From assembly GCA_016841945.1 (NCBI GenBank), contig JAENYC010000001.1, positions 186,001 through 250,000 of the forward strand: a DNA stretch of 64,000 nt. The letters are read 5' to 3'. Made by a program: the position numbers and the translations under genes. Positions 17,297 through 25,797 of this stretch are shown in pieces. The number at the start of each line of letters is the position of its first letter. Within the stretch, counting starts at the first letter, position 1. Source of the DNA: Haloplasma contractile. Lineage in GTDB: Bacteria > Bacillota_I > Bacilli_A > Haloplasmatales > Haloplasmataceae. The notes beneath the pieces were generated by a model that saw only the letters and a program-made list of their open reading frames with translations, was not told the DNA's origin and searched no databases.

Positions 17297-18319
17297 TTAA
17301 CGTTGTACTCGCCCAGATGCATCTCCTTGTGCTAATTTCTCAACTTCATCAACTGAAACATGATTAAAGTCTCCAGGAATTGTTTGTTTTAAGGCACTAG
17401 CTGCAACAGCAAATTCTAAAGCTTCTTTCATATTCTCTTTGGTTAATAAACCATGGATTAAACCAGCTGAAAATGAATCGCCTCCACCCACTCGGTCCAC
17501 TAATCGAATTTCATAACGACGAGAATGATAAAATTCTTCACCATCGTATATTAAAGCACTCCAACCATTATCACTAGCAGAATGACTTTCTCTTAATGTT
17601 GTAACGACATATTTAAAGTTAAATTGTTTTTTCATTTCGGTAAAAATTTGTTTATATCCTTCTAACTCTAAAGAACCTTTTGTGACATCTGTGTTTCCTG
17701 GTTTAAAACCTAAACATTTCTCTGCATCTTCTTCATTACCGATACATACATCACAATATTTCATTAATCTAGACATTGTTTCTTTTGCTTCTTGTGGTGT
17801 CCATAATTTTTTACGGTAATTTAAATCAACTGATACCATTACATCATTTCTTTTTGCAGCTTTTAAAGCTGTTTCTATTAACACAATCGCTTTTTTTCCT
17901 AAAGCTGGCGTTATACCACTCCAATGAAACCATGAAGCGCCCTTAAAAATTTCATCAAAATTAAAATCATTAACATCTGCTAAAGAAATGGCTGAATGTG
18001 CACGGTCATAAATGACCTTAGAAGGCCTCATGCTCGCACCTGTTTCTAAGAAATAAATGCCAACTCTTTCTCCACCTCTGGCAATATAATTTGTGTTAAC
18101 ACCAAAACGACGTAAATGATTAACAGCACTCTGTCCAATTTCATGTGTCGGTAATTTTGTAACATAATAAGCATCATGTCCGTAATTCGCTAGTGATACA
18201 GCAACATTAGCTTCACCACCACCATAAACAACATCAAACTTCTCTGATTGAACAAATCTTGAATAACCTGGGGTTGATAATCTCAACATGATTTCTCCCA
18301 TTGTGACAACCTTAAACAT
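17297..18319 (-). CDS. kdgK: 2-keto-3-deoxygluconate kinase (PfkB family)
   Basis: PfkB/ribokinase-fold sugar kinase, 340 aa, phosphorylating KDG to KDPG. N-terminal MGEIMLRLSTPGY, substrate-lid motif VYGGGEANVAVSLANYG (about 31-47) and the ATP/anion-hole motif GGGDSFSAGLIHG (about 290) with the catalytic Asp are present. The sugar is assigned from the co-transcribed kduI and kduD. No KDPG aldolase gene is in the window, so the last step is encoded elsewhere. First gene of the operon; its leader contains a cre-like site. Confidence 0.9.
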   Translation of the reverse strand: MFKVVTMGEIMLRLSTPGYSRFVQSEKFDVVYGGGEANVAVSLANYGHDAYYVTKLPTHEIGQSAVNHLRRFGVNTNYIARGGERVGIYFLETGASMRPSKVIYDRAHSAISLADVNDFNFDEIFKGASWFHWSGITPALGKKAIVLIETALKAAKRNDVMVSVDLNYRKKLWTPQEAKETMSRLMKYCDVCIGNEEDAEKCLGFKPGNTDVTKGSLELEGYKQIFTEMKKQFNFKYVVTTLRESHSASDNGWSALIYDGEEFYHSRRYEIRLVDRVGGGDSFSAGLIHGLLTKENMKEALEFAVAASALKQTIPGDFNHVSVDEVEKLAQGDASGRVQR

Positions 18320-18360
18320 TATTTATCCACTCCTTAAATTAATATATAAAATCTTTATAT

Positions 18361-18375
18361 AGTAAGCGTTTTCTA
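18361..18375 (-). promoter_or_regulatory. cre-like catabolite repression site in the kdg leader
   Basis: Minus strand TAGAAAACGCTTACT fits the CcpA cre pattern WTGNAANCGNWNNCW with one mismatch. It lies between the promoter and kdgK, a roadblock position, consistent with glucose repression of a sugar-acid catabolic operon. No CcpA gene is in the window. Confidence 0.55.
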
Positions 18376-18389
18376 TTGTACTTTTTTAA

Positions 18390-18417
18390 AGTTTGCATTA
18401 TATTTCAAATGCAAACT
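18390..18417. promoter_or_regulatory. inverted repeat in the kdg leader
   Basis: Perfect 10-nt arms AGTTTGCATT / AATGCAAACT with an 8-nt spacer. On the minus strand there is no long T-run behind the second arm, so an operator or RNA hairpin is more likely than a terminator. The motif AGTTTGC also occurs once more, near 18434-18440. Confidence 0.45.
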
Positions 18418-18445
18418 AAAAAAAAGTAACATGGCAAACTTTTTC

Positions 18446-18508
18446 GGATATTCGAATTATATTCGGTATTCCTAATATGAGTTTACAATAATCAAACTTA
18501 AAAGTCAA
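18446..18508 (-). promoter_or_regulatory. promoter and initial operator-like repeat of the kdg operon
   Basis: Minus strand TTGACT (18508-18503), 17 nt, TAAACT (18485-18480). Just downstream (18472-18446) a partial dyad contains CGAAT..ATTCG flanked by GGA and TCC, placed over the start of the transcript as expected for a repressor site. Confidence 0.55.
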
Positions 18509-18541
18509 CCTATTTCACTGAAAAATATTTAATTTCTAATT

Positions 18542-18573
18542 AAAAAAACTCTTCACATAATCGTGAAAAGTTC
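18542..18573 (-). terminator. terminator of the SpoU methyltransferase gene
   Basis: Minus strand hairpin AACTTTTCAC / GTGAAGAGTT (one mismatch) followed by T residues. It lies immediately after the stop codon. Confidence 0.75.
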
Positions 18574-19302
18574 CTACTTGATTTTAGAAAACTCATATAA
18601 AGCAATTCCAACGGCAACTGATAAATTCAAAGAATCTATTGAATTTTCATGTGGAATAATAACACTTGTGCCAATATCTTTAAAGGTATGATCTAATCCA
18701 CTACCTTCGTTACCAAAGATTAAAGAATAGGGATGGTGTTTATGAGGAGATACATCATATAGATTAAGTTTAGCGTCTAGCATAAATGGATATAAATCAC
18801 GTTGATGATAACTTATTTGATAATCTTTAAAACTGGTAAAATATTGAAATGATACTTGAAATAAAGAGCCCATTGATGCTCTTATTGTTTTTGGGTCGTA
18901 AATATCAACAGCATCACGAACTATTGCAATTTGTTTTACATCAAATCCTAAGGCAGAGCGTATAATAGTCCCTAAATTCCCTGAATCACTTGGATTAACG
19001 AGCACTATATGATTTTCTTCTTGATTCAAATGTTCCTCATATTTATTAAATACGCCAATTACATAGCAATTACCTTTTGAAGAAAGTATATTTATTAGTT
19101 TATCATTGATCTCATAAGGGATACTTTTTTCTTTACATAACGCTATGATTTTTTTTACTCCATTTGAATCTATGGCTTTAGACTGAATAAGCACACATTG
19201 AACCTCTGAACTTTTATATATTAATAACTCAATCGTTAGAAAAGTTCCCAATGTATAAGAATACTCTAAATCTTTTTTATATCTATTATATTTTCTTGCC
19301 AT
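18574..19302 (-). CDS. TrmH/SpoU family RNA 2'-O-methyltransferase
   Basis: SAM-dependent RNA ribose methyltransferase with the trefoil-knot SPOUT fold, 242 aa. Motif 1 SDSGNLGTIIRSALGF (about 98-113), motif 2 LIFGNEGSGL (about 188-197) and motif 3 IPHENSIDSLNLSVAVGIALYE (about 212-233) are all present. The N-terminal 85 residues resemble the RNA-substrate-binding domain found in TrmH/RlmB-type proteins. The target (tRNA or 23S rRNA) cannot be told from sequence. Monocistronic, with AGGAGGAAGG ahead of the ATG. Confidence 0.9.
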   Translation of the reverse strand: MARKYNRYKKDLEYSYTLGTFLTIELLIYKSSEVQCVLIQSKAIDSNGVKKIIALCKEKSIPYEINDKLINILSSKGNCYVIGVFNKYEEHLNQEENHIVLVNPSDSGNLGTIIRSALGFDVKQIAIVRDAVDIYDPKTIRASMGSLFQVSFQYFTSFKDYQISYHQRDLYPFMLDAKLNLYDVSPHKHHPYSLIFGNEGSGLDHTFKDIGTSVIIPHENSIDSLNLSVAVGIALYEFSKIK

Positions 19303-19426
19303 ATCCTTCCTCCTGTCTACTTCTTAATTATATCATTAACAGTATTTCCCAACAAGTTAAAAGAATACGGTTAAATCATGTATGATAATGATACCCTATA
19401 ACCAATACTATAATGAGGTGGAAACA

Positions 19427-19762
19427 ATGATAAAAAAAATTAGTGTTGTTTTATTATCTTCATTCACAATATTAAGTCTAATTAAATTTCCAGTTTCAGC
19501 TCATTTATTTAATAAACATACAGTAATCAATATTCAAACCCCCACTTTAACAGAAGAACAAAAAGAATTGCTAAAAGAACAAAAAGAAATATTAAAAAAG
19601 AAGTATCTAGAAAATTGGAAAGAAAAATCACCTGTAGAAAAAAAGAGAGCTTTGCAAAATTATAAAAAAGAATTAGATGATTTCTGTAAAGAACAATTTG
19701 GTTTTTCTTATCATGACTTAAAAATGAAGTATCGTCACTATTTTAAAAAATTACCGTCATAA
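19427..19762 (+). CDS. Small secreted basic helical protein, unknown
   Basis: Not recognised. The start ATG at 19427 has GAGGTGG 5 nt upstream; a longer frame from 19382 has no such site. It encodes 111 aa: signal peptide MIKKISVVLLSSFTILSLIK with a likely cut after PVSA (residue about 24), then a mature part dominated by Lys/Glu helices from about residue 40 (LTEEQKELLKEQKEILKKK). The C-terminus DLKMKYRHYFKKLPS is strongly basic. Convergent with pgsA and sharing a bidirectional terminator. Confidence 0.7.
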   Translation: MIKKISVVLLSSFTILSLIKFPVSAHLFNKHTVINIQTPTLTEEQKELLKEQKEILKKKYLENWKEKSPVEKKRALQNYKKELDDFCKEQFGFSYHDLKMKYRHYFKKLPS

Positions 19763-19765
19763 AAT

Positions 19766-19793
19766 AAAAAACGGCAAGCCGTTTTTTATTTTT
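19766..19793. terminator. bidirectional terminator
   Basis: Hairpin AAAAAACGGC / GCCGTTTTTT with an AA loop and T-runs on both strands. It serves the small secreted protein gene (plus); pgsA (minus) ends inside it. Confidence 0.85.
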
Positions 19794-20322
19794 TTATATT
19801 TTTCATAGTTTTTAGTTTTGTCGAACCAATGATTGAGTATTGAACAAATGCTAGTACCGCAAAAGAAATTGCGATGATAAATACATAATGACTATACTCA
19901 TCATATATAGCTAAAGATAAGACAGCGAGATAAAATGTGATAGTCGCAACTTTTCCAAAGGAGTTTGCAGGTATAACCATCTTTTCCTTTTGGGTATAGA
20001 GAAAAACTCCACCAAATATCATCGTCAATTCTTTAGCACCATAAATGATGATAATCCATATCGGAATAAGACCATCAATGGTGATACAGGTTAAAACAGA
20101 TAACTGCATTAATTTATCTGCTAGAGGATCCATCACTTGACCTATTTTAGTTATCAGTTTAAATTTCCTCGCTATAAAACCATCTAAGAAATCAGTAACT
20201 CCTGCTACAATAAAAATAATCACCGCTAAAAGAAGATGATTTTCCAATGTAGAAAAATAGACCAATATAAAAATTGGTACTAATAATAGGCGAATTATTG
20301 TTAAGATATTAGGGATATTCAT
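19786..20322 (-). CDS. pgsA: CDP-diacylglycerol--glycerol-3-phosphate 3-phosphatidyltransferase
   Basis: Membrane enzyme making phosphatidylglycerol phosphate, the committed step to phosphatidylglycerol. 178 aa from ATG at 20322, which follows AAGGGGTGATACC. The CDP-alcohol phosphotransferase motif DG(x)2AR(x)8G(x)3D(x)3D is seen as TDFLDGFIARKFKLITKIGQVMDPLADKL (residues about 39-67). N-terminal NIPNILTIIRLLLVPIFI is also typical. About five membrane helices. Monocistronic with its own promoter. Confidence 0.93.
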   Translation of the reverse strand: MNIPNILTIIRLLLVPIFILVYFSTLENHLLLAVIIFIVAGVTDFLDGFIARKFKLITKIGQVMDPLADKLMQLSVLTCITIDGLIPIWIIIIYGAKELTMIFGGVFLYTQKEKMVIPANSFGKVATITFYLAVLSLAIYDEYSHYVFIIAISFAVLAFVQYSIIGSTKLKTMKNIKK

Positions 20323-20393
20323 GGTATCACCCCTTCGTGTACTCACATTACTAGTATATTCATATCAAATAGTCTATATCATCTTTCTATAAA

Positions 20394-20422
20394 ATTTTAC
20401 AATTAATTCACCAGTAAGTCAA
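20394..20422 (-). promoter_or_regulatory. promoter of pgsA
   Basis: Minus strand TTGACT (20422-20417), 17 nt, TAAAAT (20399-20394), located just past the stop of the upstream hydrolase gene. Confidence 0.6.
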
Positions 20423-20423
20423 G

Positions 20424-21365
20424 TCAATTAAATGAACCAAGATATTTCAGTAAAAAAGATTCAAGTGCTTGTTCATAGGCATTTGGATTCGTATCATATG
20501 CCTCACCATGCCCTGCTCCTTCAACAACTAGTAATGATTTATCACAATTAGCCTGTTCATATAAATGATAAACCATTTCTGTAGGAACGAAGTCATCATT
20601 TCCACCATGTATAAATAAAATTGGAACTTCAGATTTTTTTACTTGTTCATATACTTTTCCATTCTTGAAACTATATTTTGCATATAATTTTGTAATGAAA
20701 TCCGTCACATTTAACAATGGAAATGTTGGAAGCTTATACATTCGTTTTGTGTGATAAGCTAAAATATTCTTAATACTATCATAAGCACAATCAGAAATAA
20801 TCAATTTTACATTATTAGGTAAATTTTCACCACTTGTCATTAATACTGTTGAGCCTCCCATTGAGATGCCTAACAAAACAATTTCGACCTCTTTACCAAA
20901 ACGTTTAATTATATATTGAATCCAATCAATAATTTCTAACCGTTCATGCCAACCAAATCCTATATAATTCCCATCACTTTTTCCATGTCCTCTTAAGTCA
21001 GGCATAAATATATGAAAGCCATACTTCTCATAAAATAGATGAGCAAAGCCTGCCATATCCGTGCTGCAGCTTGTATATCCATGAACCAATAGAATGACTT
21101 GATTTGTTTTTTCTTTCGCTTTTAAGTATTTCCCATGTAAATGAAGATTGTCGTATGATAAAATTTGGACATTTTCTAATGATTGTTTTTTTAACCACTC
21201 GATTTCCTTACCTAAATTTTCATAAATTTCTTTTAAAAGAGATTCATCTTCTAAAAAACTTTTTTTACTTCTTTTTATCACTTTACAATAAAAATAATAA
21301 CCAGAGATAAATAGAACTATAGAAACGGCTAACGAGACAATTAAGAAGATATATAAATATTGCAT
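20424..21365 (-). CDS. Membrane-anchored alpha/beta hydrolase
   Basis: Serine hydrolase of 313 aa from ATG at 21365, preceded by AGGAGTGATGTAATC. One N-terminal membrane helix (about 3-27), then an alpha/beta hydrolase fold: oxyanion region LLVHGYTSCSTDMAGFAH (about 95), MPDLRGHGKSDG, nucleophile elbow LLGISMGGSTVLM (about 165-177), acid residue in FIHGGNDDFVP (about 255) and catalytic His in VEGAGHGEAYD (about 283). It resembles the YfhR/YqkD-type hydrolases. The active site should face whichever side the helix leaves it on; the substrate is unknown. Confidence 0.87.
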   Translation of the reverse strand: MQYLYIFLIVSLAVSIVLFISGYYFYCKVIKRSKKSFLEDESLLKEIYENLGKEIEWLKKQSLENVQILSYDNLHLHGKYLKAKEKTNQVILLVHGYTSCSTDMAGFAHLFYEKYGFHIFMPDLRGHGKSDGNYIGFGWHERLEIIDWIQYIIKRFGKEVEIVLLGISMGGSTVLMTSGENLPNNVKLIISDCAYDSIKNILAYHTKRMYKLPTFPLLNVTDFITKLYAKYSFKNGKVYEQVKKSEVPILFIHGGNDDFVPTEMVYHLYEQANCDKSLLVVEGAGHGEAYDTNPNAYEQALESFLLKYLGSFN

Positions 21366-21424
21366 GATTACATCACTCCTATTATAGTTTATCTCATTTT
21401 TTTTATTTTGTGCAATCATATATA

Positions 21425-21459
21425 AATAAAACCTAGATATTTCTATCTAGGTTTTATTT
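21425..21459 (-). terminator. terminator of tdh-kbl
   Basis: Hairpin AAAACCTAGATA / TATCTAGGTTTT just after the kbl stop codon on the minus strand, followed by a T-rich tail. Confidence 0.75.
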
Positions 21460-21462
21460 ATT

Positions 21463-22650
21463 TTATATGATATTAAGTGTTTTTCCAACCTTTTCAATTA
21501 TTGAAATTGCCTTATCAAGTTGCGCTGTTGTATGATTTGCGGTAATCATACAGCGAACCCGACCTGTACCTTTTGGAACTGTAGGGAATACTATTCCTGA
21601 TACAAATACCCCATTATCTAATAACGCTTTTGAGAAGTCCATTGTCTTCTTTTCATCACCGATAATGATTGGTGTGATTGGTGTTTCACTCTTTCCAATA
21701 TTGTATCCTAATTTTGATAACTTATCTTTAAAATAACGAGCATTATTCCAAAGTTTGTCTGTAAACTCACTAGACTCCATTAACATCTTCACAGATTGAA
21801 TGATAGCCCCAACTGCTGCAGGTGGAAGTGATGTAGAAAAGAGAATAGGACGTCCACGATGTAGCAACCATTCTTTCATGGTTTTACTACCCGCTACATA
21901 ACCACCTACTACGCCAATTGCCTTTGATAAAGTTCCAATTGAAAAATCGACCTTACCATGTAGACCAAAATGGTCGACCGTTCCCCGTCCATTTTCACCT
22001 AATACGCCAGAACCATGGGCATCATCAACATAAGTTAAACAATGATATTTTTCAGCAAGTTCAACCATCTCAGGTAATTTTGCTATATCACCATCCATAG
22101 AGAATACACCATCTGTGATAATCAATACATTATTGTATGAATCTCTTTTTTCTTTTAGAATACGTTCTAAATCATTCATATCACTATGCTTAAATACTGC
22201 TTTATCTGCTTTTGACAGCCGAACACCATCAATGATTGAAGCATGGTTTAACTCATCAGATATGATTAAATCACCTTTACTCGTAATGGCTTGAATCGCA
22301 CCAGCATTACAAGCAAACCCTGACTGAAATACAACAACGGCTTCTTCACGTTTAAATTTTGCTAAGACAGCTTCTAACTCTTCATGAATGTCCATATTAC
22401 CTACTATCGTTCTAACCGCTCCAGCGCCTGCACCATATTTATTTACGGCATCAATCGCTGCTTTTTTAACTTTCTCATGATTAGCAAGTCCTAAATAATT
22501 GTTTGAAGATAAATTAATGACTTCTTTACCATTTAAATCAATTACAGCCTCGCAAGGTCCTGCATTAACAGGTAGTTGTCGATAAACTCCTGTATCCTTT
22601 AATTCTTGTATCTTTTCTTTTAAGTATGTTAATTCATGAACATTACTCAT
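21463..22650 (-). CDS. kbl: Glycine C-acetyltransferase (2-amino-3-ketobutyrate CoA ligase)
   Basis: PLP enzyme cleaving 2-amino-3-oxobutyrate with CoA to glycine and acetyl-CoA. 395 aa, the normal length. Alpha-oxoamine synthase features: [16 protein letters not shown] (about 46-61), [36 protein letters not shown], and the PLP lysine in [16 protein letters not shown] (about 240). It is co-transcribed with tdh 25 nt upstream, which makes its substrate, so Kbl is preferred over BioF. Product glycine feeds the neighbouring glycine cleavage system. Confidence 0.94.
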   Translation of the reverse strand: MSNVHELTYLKEKIQELKDTGVYRQLPVNAGPCEAVIDLNGKEVINLSSNNYLGLANHEKVKKAAIDAVNKYGAGAGAVRTIVGNMDIHEELEAVLAKFKREEAVVVFQSGFACNAGAIQAITSKGDLIISDELNHASIIDGVRLSKADKAVFKHSDMNDLERILKEKRDSYNNVLIITDGVFSMDGDIAKLPEMVELAEKYHCLTYVDDAHGSGVLGENGRGTVDHFGLHGKVDFSIGTLSKAIGVVGGYVAGSKTMKEWLLHRGRPILFSTSLPPAAVGAIIQSVKMLMESSEFTDKLWNNARYFKDKLSKLGYNIGKSETPITPIIIGDEKKTMDFSKALLDNGVFVSGIVFPTVPKGTGRVRCMITANHTTAQLDKAISIIEKVGKTLNII

Positions 22651-22675
22651 AATTTAATCACTCCTATTCATAAAT

Positions 22676-23722
22676 TTATGGTATCAATGCTATTTTACCA
22701 CTATTTCCACTTTTCATCACTTCCATCGCTTTTTCAATCTCATTAAGCTTAAAAGTATGGGTCACGATTTTATCTAAATCTAAACGCTTAATTAAGCCTC
22801 CCACTTGATGCCAAGTATCATACATAATCCGTCCTACAACTCCATACATTGTAATTCCTTTAAACACAATATCATTGGCTAAATCAAGCTCTATTGTTTT
22901 ACTTGGTATTCCTAACATACTCATTTTCCCACCAAGTTTAACGTATTTAAAAGCTTGCTCTATAGCTGTTTTATTACCTGAAAATTCGCCAATCACATCA
23001 ATCCCTAATCCATCCGTTTCTTCTAATACACGTTTGATAACATTTTCTTCTAATGGATTAATGATAATATCAGCACCTAATTCTTTCGCCAAGTGACGTC
23101 TGTATTCATTGATTTCAATCGCGATTATCTTAGATGCACCCACAACCTTAGCAATATTTACAGCCATTAAACCAATTGGGCCACATCCAACAATCGCAAC
23201 ACTCTTACCGATTATATCGAAATGAAGCATAGTATGTACAGCATTACCTAGTGGTTCTTGTATCGATAAAAATCGTGGATCAACATTTTTATCATTAATT
23301 AGACAATTTGTCGCTGGTATTTTAACATATTCTGCAAAACTACCATCTGTATCCACACCAATAATTTGAGTATTTTGACAGATATGTCCTTTACCTGTAC
23401 GACAGAACTCACATTCTCCGCAAACAATATGCGTCTCAGCTGACACAATATCTCCAACCTTAACTCGATTAACTTGCTCACCAACTTTTATCACTTCACC
23501 AGCAAATTCATGACCCATCGTAATTGGTGGTTTAATTCGATTCTGACTCCATTCATCCCATGTAAAAATGTGATAGTCAGTTCCACATATCGCAGTTGCT
23601 AAAACTTTAATTAATACTTCATCAGACTTTAAATCTTGTGGTATTTGTTTAGTTGTTAAAGTTAAACCTTGTCCTCTTTTTTCTTTAATCGCAACTGTCA
23701 TTTCCTTATTATTTATTAACAA
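22676..23722 (-). CDS. tdh: L-threonine 3-dehydrogenase
   Basis: Zinc- and NAD-dependent medium-chain dehydrogenase oxidising L-threonine to 2-amino-3-oxobutyrate, 348 aa. Catalytic zinc ligands in AICGTDYHIF and MGHEFAGEV; structural zinc site CGECEFCRTGKGHIC; NAD motif VGCGPIGLMAVNIAK. The start is placed at TTG 23722 because AAGGGGGG lies 7 nt upstream, giving MLINNKEMTVAIK; the next ATG (23701) has AAGGA only 1 nt away. First gene of tdh-kbl. A TGTTATAAT extended -10 lies upstream on the minus strand. Confidence 0.94.
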   Translation of the reverse strand: MLINNKEMTVAIKEKRGQGLTLTTKQIPQDLKSDEVLIKVLATAICGTDYHIFTWDEWSQNRIKPPITMGHEFAGEVIKVGEQVNRVKVGDIVSAETHIVCGECEFCRTGKGHICQNTQIIGVDTDGSFAEYVKIPATNCLINDKNVDPRFLSIQEPLGNAVHTMLHFDIIGKSVAIVGCGPIGLMAVNIAKVVGASKIIAIEINEYRRHLAKELGADIIINPLEENVIKRVLEETDGLGIDVIGEFSGNKTAIEQAFKYVKLGGKMSMLGIPSKTIELDLANDIVFKGITMYGVVGRIMYDTWHQVGGLIKRLDLDKIVTHTFKLNEIEKAMEVMKSGNSGKIALIP

Positions 23723-23821
23723 TTGATAGCCCCCCTTAAAAATGTAAGCATTATCATTCCTATTATAACATATATATTTTCATTTGGGATAAAAAGTGCG
23801 AAATAATTTTATTTAGAAATA

Positions 23822-23849
23822 TTGACTTTCATATCCCTTGTTTTATAAT
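23822..23849 (+). promoter_or_regulatory. promoter of the ICMT-like gene
   Basis: TTGACT (23822-23827), 16 nt, TATAAT (23844-23849), directly upstream of the ribosome binding site GAGGTGA. Confidence 0.6.
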
Positions 23850-23866
23850 GAGTTTGAGGTGATAAA

Positions 23867-24391
23867 ATGGAGTGGCTTTATTTAAATGGTTTTATATTAT
23901 TTTTGCCAATATATTTTATTCGATATGGCGTTTTAAGAATATTAAGTAAAGATGCCTTAAAACGTGCACATTATATGCCAGAAGTAAAACAAAAATACAT
24001 GATGCTTTTATACAATGTATCAACTGCTTTATTATTTTTCTTATTATTTTTTTATAAAATTAAATATTCACATTTCATCAATCAAATTGGATTTGTTTTA
24101 TTTTTAATTGGTCTAATCATATATTTAATCTCAATTATTAATTACGCATACCCACACAATGAAATCAATAAAGATGGACTCTATAAAATATCTCGGAATC
24201 CAATGTATGTTGGTTTTTTTATCTATTTTTTAGGTGTGTCATTTATATTAGCATCTTATATTATTTTTATTGTTTTAATAGTATATCAAATATCCTGTCA
24301 CTATATCATAAAATCAGAAGAAGATTGGTGTCTAAAAGTCTTTGGTGATAAATATCTAGATTATATGAAAAAAGTACGACGATATATATAA
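23867..24391 (+). CDS. Isoprenylcysteine methyltransferase-like membrane protein
   Basis: Integral membrane methyltransferase-like protein of the ICMT/PEMT superfamily, 174 aa with four or five helices. The C-terminal half carries the family signature: NKDGLYKISRNPMYVGFF (about 104-121), which contributes to the SAM site, and the terminal EEDWCLKVFGDKYLDYMKKVRRYI with the conserved Glu-Glu pair. Bacterial members have no farnesylated proteins to act on and their substrates are mostly unknown. Monocistronic between tdh (divergent) and lpdA (convergent). Confidence 0.85.
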   Translation: MEWLYLNGFILFLPIYFIRYGVLRILSKDALKRAHYMPEVKQKYMMLLYNVSTALLFFLLFFYKIKYSHFINQIGFVLFLIGLIIYLISIINYAYPHNEINKDGLYKISRNPMYVGFFIYFLGVSFILASYIIFIVLIVYQISCHYIIKSEEDWCLKVFGDKYLDYMKKVRRYI

Positions 24392-24395
24392 AGAT

Positions 24396-24428
24396 AATGC
24401 ATCTCAAGTACATTTGAGATGCATTTCT
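24396..24428. terminator. bidirectional terminator
   Basis: Hairpin AATGCATCTCAA / TTGAGATGCATT with a T-rich tail in the plus direction. It lies between the convergent ICMT-like gene and the gcv operon. Confidence 0.7.
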
Positions 24429-24432
24429 TTTA

Positions 24433-25797
24433 TTATTCAATTAATCCTCTTACTGCTTCTAACAAGCTTTCTGTTAAAGTAGGATGTGCATGTATCATTT
24501 CGACAGCTTCTTGTATTGATACTTTTTTATTGATGAGCACAACTGCTTCTTGTATCAATGAAGATGCCTGTGGTCCTATAATATGGACTCCAATTAAATG
24601 GTCATTAGTGGCAATTACTTTTACGAAACCATCCACTTCACCCATTGATAATGCTTTTCCATTGGCTCTAAACATAAACTTATTCGTTTTAATTGTCCCA
24701 TATTTTTCTTTAGCTTCTTCTTCGGTTAAACCGACCGTCGCAATTTCTGGAAAGGTAAAGACACAAGCTGGAATAACTTGAAAATTTGTTTCATTATTTT
24801 CATTTAAGATATCAGCTAGTGCTTTAAATCCTTGATAGGTAGCAACATGTGCTAACATATTTAATCCTGTGACATCACCAACAGCATATATATGTGAAAG
24901 TGAGGTTTGCATATTGTCATTAACCACAATGCCATTTTTATCATATAAAACATTAATTTTGTCTAAGTTTAAATGTTTAAAATTCGCTTCTCTACCTGTT
25001 GACATAAGAACATATTCAGTCGCTTTTGAGAATGATTTTCCTTTTTTAGTTTTTCCAATCACTTCTAGTCCTTCATCAGTTTGGCTTATTTTTTCAACTA
25101 ATGCATCTGTCGTGACAGTTATGCCTAGTTTTTTGAGGTATACCTTTAGTCTTGTTGAAATGTCTTTCTCCATTAACGGAACTAATCTGTCAAAATATTC
25201 GTAAATGGTCACTTCTGAACCTAATTCATTAAAGATAGTTGCCATTTCAACGCCAATAACGCCACCACCGATAATAACTAATTTTTTAGGGACTTCTTCT
25301 ATATCAAGCATTTCTCTACTTGTCACAACATTCGGTAATTGATATCCATCGATTGGTACCATTTTTTCTTTTGATCCTGTTGCGATAATAAAATGATCGG
25401 CACTAATTTCTAATGTCTCATCACCATAAACTTCTATGGTATGTTCATCTTTAAATTTTGCTTCTCCCTTAATTACTTCAACTTTTGCCTTTTTTAACAT
25501 CATTCTGATGTTATTTCTCAACTGTTCAATCACTTTATTTTTTCTTTCTTTTACATCGTTATAATCAAAAACATAATTTATATCATGAAGACCAAATTCA
25601 TCTGCATGTTTCATGATATGTAACACTTCAGCATTTTTATACAAGGCTTTAGTTGGAATACATCCATGATTTAAACAAGTGCCACCTATTTCGTTTTTTT
25701 CGATTAATGCTACATCTAAACCAGCTTTTGAAGTTTTTACTGCAATTTCATAGCCACCAGGTCCTGCCCCAATAATCACTAAATCCTTATTCATCAT
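24433..25797 (-). CDS. lpdA: Dihydrolipoyl dehydrogenase (L protein)
   Basis: FAD-dependent disulfide oxidoreductase that reoxidises dihydrolipoyl groups with NAD. 454 aa. FAD motif [13 protein letters not shown] (residues 7-19), redox disulfide [15 protein letters not shown] (about 37-51), NAD motif [22 protein letters not shown] (about 170), FAD-binding [14 protein letters not shown] (about 300) and C-terminal active-site [13 protein letters not shown]. It overlaps the end of gcvPB by 11 nt, so here it is the L protein of the glycine cleavage system; it may also serve other lipoyl complexes. Confidence 0.95.
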   Translation of the reverse strand: MMNKDLVIIGAGPGGYEIAVKTSKAGLDVALIEKNEIGGTCLNHGCIPTKALYKNAEVLHIMKHADEFGLHDINYVFDYNDVKERKNKVIEQLRNNIRMMLKKAKVEVIKGEAKFKDEHTIEVYGDETLEISADHFIIATGSKEKMVPIDGYQLPNVVTSREMLDIEEVPKKLVIIGGGVIGVEMATIFNELGSEVTIYEYFDRLVPLMEKDISTRLKVYLKKLGITVTTDALVEKISQTDEGLEVIGKTKKGKSFSKATEYVLMSTGREANFKHLNLDKINVLYDKNGIVVNDNMQTSLSHIYAVGDVTGLNMLAHVATYQGFKALADILNENNETNFQVIPACVFTFPEIATVGLTEEEAKEKYGTIKTNKFMFRANGKALSMGEVDGFVKVIATNDHLIGVHIIGPQASSLIQEAVVLINKKVSIQEAVEMIHAHPTLTESLLEAVRGLIE

